This document shows, piece after piece, positions 59,101 through 64,000 of a DNA stretch of 64,000 nucleotides. The stretch comes from Siphonodentalium dalli (Eukaryota; Mollusca; Scaphopoda; Gadilida; Siphonodentaliidae): contig CP136066.1 of assembly GCA_032622095.1 (NCBI GenBank), positions 94,695,319 through 94,759,318 of the forward strand. The letters run 5' to 3'. The position numbers and the translations under genes are program-made. Within the stretch, counting starts at the first letter, position 1; each line of letters opens with the position of its first letter. The notes under the pieces were generated by a model. That model saw only the letters and a program-made list of their open reading frames with translations, was not told the DNA's origin and made no database searches.

Positions 59101-59539
59101 GAGGTAAATCGGTAAGAATTCTGTATAACTATAGTAAATTGTAATAGCAGACGATGTGATTCAACCGTATAGAGTACACGAGAATAGTGTCACTAGCTTT
59201 CGAGTTCAGCCAGACATTCCACGGTCTTTGATCCGTAACTCGTGTTATCATTTTTTTTCTACTCTTCCAATTTCAGCTCTGAAGTGGGTCGGGACAATAT
59301 CTTACTTGAGATGGGCTTTCCAAGTGATGGCTCAAGCTCAAGTAAAGGAGTTGGTGTTCGATTGCGGCTCGGCTCCGCCACAGTACTGCATACACAACGG
59401 CACAGAAGCTCTTCAAGCCTACGCCATTGACGGTGGCACCCTCTGGGAAGGATATGTTGCCATACTAGCCACAGCTGTCGCATTCTCCATCTTGTATTAC
59501 ATAGCTTTCAGCGTAGTTAAGCAGAAACCTCGAGAATAA
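43881..59539 (+). CDS. ABCG8: ABCG8-like half-transporter (sterolin-2 family), 10 exons, 632 aa (gene span)
   Basis: Exons: 43881-44118, 49693-49928, 50387-50519, 50916-51039, 51351-51496, 51790-52003, 52790-52989, 54430-54506, 56536-56803 and 59277-59539. All introns are GT-AG with matching phases. ABCG5/ABCG8 heterodimers export sterols across apical plasma membranes in vertebrates; the partner and substrate here are unknown. The nucleotide-binding domain comes first: Walker A GSSGSGKTT (77-85), Q-loop Gln124, signature VSGGE (184-188), Walker B ILLLDEP (204-210), D-loop SGLD (212-215), His241. The membrane domain follows (about 364-630), ending [12 protein letters not shown]. That end, [20 protein letters not shown] and GGYFINLNS resemble ABCG8 more than ABCG5. 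Unlike human ABCG8, Walker A keeps its Lys (Lys83). Human ABCG8 has 673 aa. No second ABCG gene (an ABCG5 partner) is in the window. Confidence 0.92.
44206..44335 (+). repeat. Dispersed 120-bp repeat, copy 1
   Basis: CCAAGGATTATATAACAAAC, AATATGTAATCGGGGTTCGC, AGTCAATCTGAGTAAAGCGT, GGCACGGGATGTTTAGGATA. The copy at 53710-53830 in intron 7 of the same gene has the same order. Element type unknown. Confidence 0.65.
44487..47934. mobile_element. 3.4-kb foldback element in ABCG intron 1
   Basis: Outer ends GAGATATTGGTCGACCTCTG and CAGAGGTCGAACAATATCTC are inverted, followed inward by a C/G run and about 300 bp of near-identical inverted sequence (44505-44820 versus 47590-47905). Further inverted blocks lie at 45265-45350 versus 47395-47490. 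The arms are rich in AAGATGGCGGCC-like words. The centre (45430-47300) holds short open frames on both strands without a recognisable transposase. Confidence 0.75.
48129..48680 (+). mobile_element. piggyBac-like MITE, family a, interrupted
   Basis: TTAACCCTTTCTGTATTCAA, then ATTGACAAGTAGTTCCCTTA, an interruption (48186-48465), then GGATAATAAGATC...GATCTTATTATCTGAA, GTCGTCGGCTGATTTTAC and GAACATCCC. The interruption is flanked by TTAGGGAAATTA on both sides (48174-48185 and 48466-48477), a 12-bp duplication suggesting a retroposed insert of 280 bp. Confidence 0.65.
48847..49082. repeat. 25-bp minisatellite, about 9 copies
   Basis: Unit CATTTTATAACCACTGCATG plus TAATT, very uniform (one TAATA and one CCGCTGC variant). 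Confidence 0.93.
49185..49400 (+). pseudogene. LINE ORF2 C-terminal remnant
   Basis: One frame reads [19 protein letters not shown]; after a frameshift another reads [20 protein letters not shown] then PKFDL. The C-x-x-C ... E-x-H-F ... C pattern is the cysteine-rich tail found at the end of many non-LTR retrotransposon ORF2 proteins. No reverse-transcriptase core remains. Confidence 0.65.
49693..49928 (+). CDS. ABCG8: ABCG8-like exon 2 (residues 80-158)
   Basis: Acceptor GAATTTAAG, phase 1. It completes Walker A ([18 protein letters not shown]) and carries [20 protein letters not shown] with Q-loop Gln124, an ABCG hallmark. Donor GAAAGG|GTAAAT, phase 0. A TTAA-bounded MITE starts 17 nt downstream. 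Confidence 0.95.
49946..50045 (+). mobile_element. piggyBac-like MITE fragment, family a, in ABCG intron 2
   Basis: TTAACCCTTTATTTACTGAA, GATTCTCCCATTGAGCTATA, AATGGTCTATTATTCATTTG, then the homology ends. TTAA lies exactly 17 nt after the donor. Confidence 0.65.
50387..50519 (+). CDS. ABCG8: ABCG8-like exon 3 (residues 159-202)
   Basis: Acceptor CATTTGTCAG, phase 0. Encodes [20 protein letters not shown], then [18 protein letters not shown]. The ABC signature VSGGE is intact. Donor CCCAA|GTGAGT, phase 1. Confidence 0.95.
50537..50766 (+). mobile_element. piggyBac-like MITE, family b, filling ABCG intron 3
   Basis: TTAACCCGTTTATGACGAGA at the left and CTCCCGTCATGAAATTAA at the right. Internal hairpins are of the CTTATATATGCGAGTCTCCC type. 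TTAA lies exactly 17 nt after the exon 3 donor, and the element makes up more than half of this 396-bp intron. Confidence 0.75.
50916..51039 (+). CDS. ABCG8: ABCG8-like exon 4 (residues 203-244)
   Basis: Acceptor CTCAATTCAG, phase 1. Carries Walker B and D-loop [20 protein letters not shown], then [12 protein letters not shown] with switch His241. Donor CCACG|GTCAGT, phase 2. Confidence 0.95.
51351..51496 (+). CDS. ABCG8: ABCG8-like exon 5 (residues 244-293)
   Basis: Acceptor CTAATTCAAG, phase 2. Encodes [40 protein letters not shown] and ELMNPCDFY, the end of the ABCG nucleotide-binding domain. Donor TTTATA|GTAAGT, phase 1. Confidence 0.95.
51790..52003 (+). CDS. ABCG8: ABCG8-like exon 6 (residues 293-364, linker)
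   Basis: Acceptor ATTATTCCAG, phase 1. DIATIDNTT corresponds to DLTSIDRRS in human ABCG8. An acidic, polar linker ([20 protein letters not shown]) follows, then the approach to the membrane domain ([10 protein letters not shown]). Donor GTGCAG|GTACGA, phase 2. Confidence 0.9.
52369..52745 (+). mobile_element. hAT-like fragment in ABCG intron 6
   Basis: GTCAGGGACGTAATGCTAGA, GTCTCCATTGGGGTGACCGG, GGCATGAAATTTCCAAATAT, in the order of the hAT-like family. It stops about 45 bp before exon 7, and a related 3' fragment lies beyond exon 7 (53130-53443). Confidence 0.6.
52790..52989 (+). CDS. ABCG8: ABCG8-like exon 7 (residues 364-431, first membrane helices)
   Basis: Acceptor TCCCTTTCAG, phase 2. 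Encodes [20 protein letters not shown], then hydrophobic [15 protein letters not shown] and [20 protein letters not shown] (predicted helices). Donor CTTAT|GTACGT, phase 1. Confidence 0.93.
53130..53443 (+). mobile_element. hAT-like fragment in ABCG intron 7
   Basis: AAATTTCCAACCTCACATGC, CCCCTAAGGTTGGAAAATGA, GTGTGAAATTTCCAGCAAAT ... CTGTTTCCACGTCCCTGA (right terminus). Confidence 0.62.
53703..53985 (+). repeat. Dispersed repeat, copy 2, plus a degenerate GCGAAAT tract
   Basis: 53710-53830 matches 44206-44335. 53830-53975 is built from irregular GCGAAATAG/GCGAAATGG words. Confidence 0.6.
53986..54317 (-). mobile_element. Helitron-like element, minus orientation
   Basis: Read on the minus strand: starts TCTATTATATATTGTGGAAC after A, then CTTCTGTCTG and a (TG)n tract. 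Ends with the hairpin CCAGACGAAGTCTGG, then CACATCAGATAG before T. This is the same architecture as 8353-8687, although the last four bases are ATAG, not CTAG. Confidence 0.6.
54430..54506 (+). CDS. ABCG8: ABCG8-like exon 8 (residues 431-456)
   Basis: Acceptor CTTTCTTTCAG, phase 1. Encodes [20 protein letters not shown] then AYFFAK. This is the conserved ABCG coupling region between helices 2 and 3, close to human ABCG8 (CYSERAMLYYELEDGLY). Donor GCAAAG|GTATTT, phase 0. Confidence 0.95.
54507..55991. other. ABCG intron 8, first part
   Basis: AT-rich, no repeat family or coding signal recognised. Confidence 0.4.
55992..56333. mobile_element. GGTACTCAATCCGATC-type MITE, full foldback copy
   Basis: TTAAAGGTACTCAGTCCGAT at the left and ATCGGATTGAGTACCTTTAA at the right. 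The two halves are inverted over much of their length (CTTGCGGATGAAGATGG / CCATCTTCATCCGCAAG at the centre). Confidence 0.82.
56390..56526 (+). mobile_element. piggyBac-like MITE 3' part, family a
   Basis: AACATTTCCCTACGTATTAT, TTGTCGTCTGCTTCTTTTTA, ATCCATTTGTATACAAAGGG and TTAA. It ends 9 nt before exon 9, so the acceptor region is largely MITE-derived. Confidence 0.68.
56536..56803 (+). CDS. ABCG8: ABCG8-like exon 9 (residues 457-546, membrane helices)
   Basis: Acceptor AAATATTTCAG, phase 0. Encodes [40 protein letters not shown] and [16 protein letters not shown]. These are the central membrane helices, with GGYFINLNS matching GGFMINLSS of ABCG8. Donor TTTCCG|GTAAGC, phase 1. Confidence 0.95.
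56828..57092 (+). mobile_element. piggyBac-like MITE, family b, in ABCG intron 9
   Basis: TTAAACCCTTTCATGGCGGA, GCTGGTGCAGCATTAAAGAT, CATTCTCTTATATATGCGAG hairpins, right end CACGATAGGGTTAA. It begins 24 nt after the exon 9 donor. Confidence 0.72.
57093..57834. other. ABCG intron 9, unremarkable part
   Basis: No repeat family or coding signal I can support; overlapping short frames on both strands look like chance. Confidence 0.4.
57835..58308. mobile_element. GGTACTCAATCCGATC-type MITE, full foldback copy
   Basis: TTAAAGGTACTCAATCCGTA at the left, TATCGGATTGAGTACCTTTAA at the right. The interior is inverted around about 58085 (ATCAAATATTTTTGACCCCC mirrors GGGGGTAACAAATATTTGAT). Confidence 0.8.
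59277..59539 (+). CDS. ABCG8: ABCG8-like exon 10 (residues 546-632 and stop)
   Basis: Acceptor CAATTTCAG after a T-rich tract, phase 1. Encodes [20 protein letters not shown], then an extracellular loop with Cys and NGTE (possible N-glycosylation), final helix [20 protein letters not shown] and VVKQKPRE. Stop TAA. Confidence 0.95.
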
Positions 59540-59597
59540 GCGCACAAGCGAGAAATTTTCCTTCAACTTCATGACCTCAACCAAGTCGCCGTCACAA

Positions 59598-59955
59598 CGA
59601 AAATTGCCGAGCGTCGCGATCAGGCACGTGTTGAAACTGAATATCATTTTCTTATCGAGTGTAATGCATACTCTGATCTAAAGGCAAGACTATTTCGAGA
59701 TATTGAAGAAAATATTGGTGAATTTTCAAAAATGAGCGATAGCGAAAAATCTCAAACGATTATGAGAAATGATGATGCAAAGATTATAAATAGCGTATGC
59801 GGTTGTTCTTTCTCAAAAGGGGTTCTTTGAAAGTTTAGTATATTATAGAGATAAACCTAATAAGTTAATTTAAGTTCGTTTGTATTTACATGTTTTAATT
59901 TTAACCCATTATGTAACTTGCAACTGTCTATATATTGTGTATTGCAATAAATTAT
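59598..59955 (+). pseudogene. LINE ORF2 C-terminal remnant with 3' tail
   Basis: Frame ending at 59830 reads VETEYHFLIECNAYSDLKAR, then LFRDIEENIGEFSKMSDSEK. It is the same LINE tail type as 49185-49400, followed by a 3' region with AATAAA (59947-59952) and a TTCTA-rich repeat (59955-60040) as tail. It starts about 60 bp after the ABCG stop, so the ABCG 3' UTR may use its AATAAA. Confidence 0.65.
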
Positions 59956-60099
59956 ATTATATTCTATCTATGCTATTCTATACTATTATATGTTATTCTA
60001 TGCTATTCTATTATATTCTATTCTATTCTAGTCTATTAATAGCATTTTATTGTCAAGCTTGTATGCATTGATAGTAAACAAAAGCCATGCATATTATGA

Positions 60100-60306
60100 T
60101 ACAGTACAGTGAGAAAAGAGTGGGCGATACGCAAAACAATCAACACCGTGGCGACCCAGGCTATGGTCTTACAATCTCGTCCAAATACGGATACGATAGG
60201 CGAGAATCGCATGCGTTTTGATATGTCGATGCCGTCTGGAGAGTTTGGCGGGACCAGCATCCCGTCTCGATTTGCTCAGTCTACCCTTGATGCTATAAAG
60301 TGGTAG
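60100..60306 (+). CDS. Unrecognised open frame, possible exon
   Basis: Frame MRKEWAIRKTINTVATQAMV, then LQSRPNTDTIGENRMRFDMS and FAQSTLDAIKW with a TAG stop. It is less AT-rich than its neighbours, with a possible acceptor TACAGTACAG just upstream (60099-60108). About 65 residues, no family recognised, no downstream polyadenylation signal. It could be a terminal exon, a TE fragment or chance. Confidence 0.3.
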   Translation, partial: YSTVRKEWAIRKTINTVATQAMVLQSRPNTDTIGENRMRFDMSMPSGEFGGTSIPSRFAQSTLDAIKW

Positions 60307-60405
60307 CCGCGGGCGCTTATATATAGAGTTGTTTTTATGAGCCATCAGGCCCCCGCGGCAGCGGTCGCTGGCGCGACCTGACTGCCTCGATATCAATTTG
60401 AAAAA

Positions 60406-60862
60406 GGGGTGACGTTGCTTAACGCGCCTGCGGCGCTTCAATAACAGTTTGAATTTTGTGTTTCCCAACAGGTCTTAGACAGGGGTGACGTTGCTTAACG
60501 CGCCTGCGGCGCTTCAATAACAGTTTGAATTTTGTGTTTCCCAACAGGTCTTAGACAGGGGTGACGTTGCTTAACGCGCCTGCGGCGCTTCAATAACAGT
60601 TTGAATTTTGTGTTTCCCAACAGGTCTTAGACAGGGGTGACGTTGCTTAACGCGCCTGCGGCGCTTCAATAACAGTTTGAATTTTGTGTTTCCCAACAGG
60701 TCTTAGACAGGGGTGACGTTGCTTAACGCGCCTGCGGCGCTTCAATAACAGTTTGAATTTTGTGTTTCCCAACAGGTCTTAGACAGGGGTGACGTTGCTT
60801 AACGCGCCTGCGGCGCTTCAATAACAGTTTGAATTTTGTGTTTCCCAACAGGTCTTAGACAG
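60406..60862 (+). repeat. Perfect 76-bp GC-rich tandem repeat, 6 copies
   Basis: Unit GGGGTGACGTTGCTTAACGC, GCCTGCGGCGCTTCAATAAC, AGTTTGAATTTTGTGTTTCC, CAACAGGTCTTAGACA. Repeats start at 60406, 60482, 60558, 60634, 60710 and 60786, with no substitutions that I can see. GCGCCTGCGGCGC is a near-palindrome in each unit. Confidence 0.95.
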
Positions 60863-61569
60863 TGCCGTCCGCCTCCCCCAAGCCCACCCACCCTAAAAGT
60901 GATTTTTCCTATAGTGTTTTTGAAACGTGTCTCTTTGTGGTGTCATTCTTTTGGTATGATTTTTTACTAAATAACGGGTATGTTAGAGTTACATTTCTTT
61001 GAATTTTACAATCGAAACATATTCGCATGCGATGCTGAGTCACGCGGGACACGGCAAACTAAATCGCGCGCAAATTGGCTTGCGATTTTTCAGCATCCCA
61101 CCCCATTTGGCATGCGATAGCGTTTGTACTAGGTGGGCGACCCCACTAAGTGTAATTTTGTTAAAATTGACACCGTATAGCTTACAACATACCGATATAT
61201 AGCTCGCTAATCTTCGCCACTCAAGATTTCGGAGATGAATGTGTCACCGTGAATCACTCTCCCAAAAAATAAAATCGCCACGACATGAGTGTTTTGCTTA
61301 TCGCACACTCTGTACGTGTTGTATATAAACAAATGCTCGGTTCGCACAAAGTGTGTTTTGTGGGTAATATCGCATTCATACAATCATTATACTATACTAT
61401 TAGTATATTCTTGAGGAAATTTATAATTTGGTAACTTTTATTTCTAAATTATAACCTACAACAAAGGCCATCCGTGCCTTTAATGGAACAGATTGCAAAT
61501 GGAAAATTATATAATTAATACAGAGATTGTGCGACCTTTTAGCTTCAAACCGTGTTAGTCACAACGTGA
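60863..61569. other. Intergenic DNA between two tandem arrays
   Basis: No repeat or gene recognised. Confidence 0.4.
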
Positions 61570-64000
61570 GAGAATATGCTGATATGCGGCCCATTACCGT
61601 TGCTTGAACTAATTATCCAATAGAGGTTGATTCCCCCAACAGTTAATAATCGTACATTGGAATTGTCCATAATTCATATGGAGGGTTGTTTGGGAAATAC
61701 AAGACAAAATGATTCCTATTCATTGGTGAAAATTGTTCAGAAAATAAGTTCAATAAACGGCCTATGCGGCCCATGGCCGTTTGTTGTACTAACTATATGA
61801 AAGATATGGATTCTCCCACCCGATATAAAAGCGTGTGAAATACGCGTACAATGGAAAGTCTATAACTCATTTGGAGGGTTGTTCGGGAAATACAAGTGCA
61901 GAAGGATTCCTACTCATTGGTGAAAACTGTTCAGAAAATAAGTTCAACAAACGGCCTATGTGGCACATGTTGAACTAATAATGTGAAAGAGATGGATTCT
62001 CCCTCTAGTTATATACACGTATGAAATAACCGTACACGGGAATGGTCTATAATTCAGTTGAATGGTTGTTCGGGAAATACAAGTTCAGAAGGATTCCTGT
62101 TCATTTGTGAAATTATTCAGAAAATATGTTCAACAAACGGCCTATGCGTCCGATGTTGAAATAATTATCCGTAATAGATGGATTCTCCCTCCAGTTATAT
62201 AACCGTATGCAATAAACGTACATTGGAATTTTCTAGAATTCATTTTGAGGTTTGTTCAGGAAATACAAGTGTAGAAGGAATCCTATTCATTGGTGAAAAT
62301 TGTTCAGAAAATAAGTTCAGCAAACGGCGTATGCGGCCCATGACCGTTTGTTGTACTAACTATCTGGAAGATGGATTCTCCCACCCGATATAAAAGCATG
62401 TGAAATAAATGTACATTGTCATGATCTATAATTCATTTGGAGGGTTTGTTGATCTAATTATCTAATAGAGGTGGATTCCCATACCAGTTAAATAAGCGCA
62501 CATTGGAATTGTCTATAATTCATTTGGGACGTTGTTCAGGAAATACAAGTACTGAAAGATTCCTATTTTTCGGTGAAAATTGTTCAGATAATAAGTTCAA
62601 CAAACGGCCTATGCGGCCCATGACCGTTTGGTGAACTAATTATTTGAAAGAGATGGATTCTCCAACCAGTCATATTAGCGTATGTAATAAGCGTACATTA
62701 ATAGGAATTTGTCTATAATTCAGTTGGAGGGTTGTTCGGAAAATACAAGTGGAGAAGGATTCCTGTTTATTGGTAAAACTATTGTTCAGAAAATAAGTAG
62801 AACAAACGGCCTACGCGGCCCATGGCCGTTTGTTGAACTAATTATCTGAAAGAGATGGATTCTCCCTCCAGTTATATAAGGGTATGAAATAAGCGTACAT
62901 TATAATGGTCTATATAGTTCATTTGGAGCGTTGTTCAGAAAACACAAGTACAGAAGGATATATATATTCATTGGGGAAACTGTTCATCAAATAAGTTCAA
63001 CTGGTATTATATAATAGTACAATGGAATGGTCTATAATTTATTTTGAGGGTTGTTCATAAATACAGGTGCAGAAGGATTCCTATTCATTGGTGAAAATTG
63101 TTCAGAAAATAAGTTCAACAAACGGCCTATGCGGCCCATGGCCGCTTGTTGAACTAGTTATCTGAAATAGATCGATTCTCCCTCCAGTTTATAAGCGCAT
63201 GAAATAAGCGTACAATGGAATGTTATAGAATTCATTTTGAGGTTCGATCAGGAATTACAAGTGCAGAAGGGTTCCTATTCGTTGGTGAAAATTTTTCAGA
63301 ACTATGCGGCCCATGACCGTTTGTTGAACTAATTATCTGAAAGAGATTGATTCTCCCACCAGTTATATAAGCGTATGAAACAAACGTACATTGTCATGGT
63401 CTATAACTCATTTGGAGGGTTGTTCAGGAAATACAAGTGCAGAAGGATTTGTATTCATTGGTAAAACTGTTCAGAAAAAGTTCAACAAACGGCCTATGCG
63501 GCCCATGACCATTTGTTGAACAAATTATTTGAAATTGATGTATTCTCCCACCAGTCATATAAGCGTATGAAACAAACGTTACATTAGAATGATCTATAAT
63601 TCATTTGGAGGGTTGTTCAGGGTAAAAAAGTAATTCTTAATTATTTCAAATTGTTCAGAAAATAAGTTCAGCAAACGGCCTATGCGGCCCATGACCGTTT
63701 GCTGAACTAATTATCTGAAAGAGATGGATTCCCCACCAGTTATGTACGCAAACATTAGAATTGTCTTTAATTCATTTGGAGTGTTGTTCAGGAAATACAA
63801 GTACAGAGGGATTCCTATCCATTGGTAAACTAAATTGTTCAGAAAATGAATTCACCAAACGGACTATGTGGCCCATGACCGTTTGTTGTACTAACTATAT
63901 GAAACAGATGGATTCTCCCACCAGTTATATATAAGCGTGTGAAATAAGCGTACATTGTCATGGTCTATAACTCATTTGGAGTTTTGTTCAGGAAATAAAA
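61570..64000. repeat. About 190-bp satellite derived from piggyBac-like MITE family a
   Basis: Units repeat CAAACGGCCTATGCGGCCCA, TGACCGTTTGTTGAACTAAT, GATGGATTCTCCCACCAGTT, ATTCATTTGGAGGGTTGTTC, TACAAGTGCAGAAGGATTCC. Core positions about 61761, 61955, 62141, 62328, 62608, 62810, 63126, 63302, 63493, 63679 and 63863. Most spacings are 176-202 bp; two are longer. Each unit contains the inverted pair GTTCAACAAACGGCC / GGCCGTTTGTTGAAC. The array runs off the window end. Confidence 0.85.

Noticed and set aside
60406-60862. CRISPR array
   Set aside because: The 76-bp units are contiguous with no unique spacers, and the genome is animal-like.

Overview
This is AT-rich nuclear DNA from an animal, most likely a marine invertebrate. 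It has spliced genes with GT-AG introns, kilobase-long introns packed with mobile elements, Helitrons, a tRNA-derived SINE and LINE remnants. There are no bacterial-style operons. I cannot name the species from the sequence alone.

Two complete protein-coding genes can be assembled exon by exon on the + strand, with matching reading phase at every junction. The first (4591-27214, 9 exons, 434 aa) is a B-type mitotic cyclin with a destruction box and both cyclin folds. The second (43881-59539, 10 exons, 632 aa) is an ABCG half-transporter closest to ABCG8 (sterolin-2). It has all the nucleotide-binding motifs and an ABCG8-like C-terminus. The two genes have no obvious functional link. A frameshifted histone H2B C-terminal fragment (28360-28517) lies between them, and two LINE ORF2 tail fragments lie in or just after the ABCG gene.

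Layout: 1-4590 holds a small TIR element, hairpin elements and a 1.7-kb foldback element just upstream of the cyclin. Cyclin intron 2 holds SINE copies, Helitrons and MITEs. Cyclin intron 4 holds five head-to-tail Helitron-like elements; the fifth is split by a 4.4-kb insertion built as A-B-A-B-A with an exact 1,869-bp period. Cyclin intron 5 is largely a 43-bp minisatellite. From 28.5 to 43.9 kb lies intergenic DNA with piggyBac-like TTAA MITEs, hAT-like elements (one nested in a hairpin element with its empty site visible elsewhere in the window), long palindromes and a trinucleotide microsatellite. ABCG intron 1 contains a 3.4-kb foldback element. From 60.4 kb to the end there is a perfect 76-bp GC-rich tandem repeat and then a roughly 190-bp satellite that appears to derive from the interior of one of the MITE families.

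No new enzymatic system was found. The most unusual signals are structural: TTAA MITEs that begin exactly 17 nt after the splice donor in three introns of two unrelated genes, the Helitron concatemer, the tandem composite element inside it, and the MITE-derived satellite.
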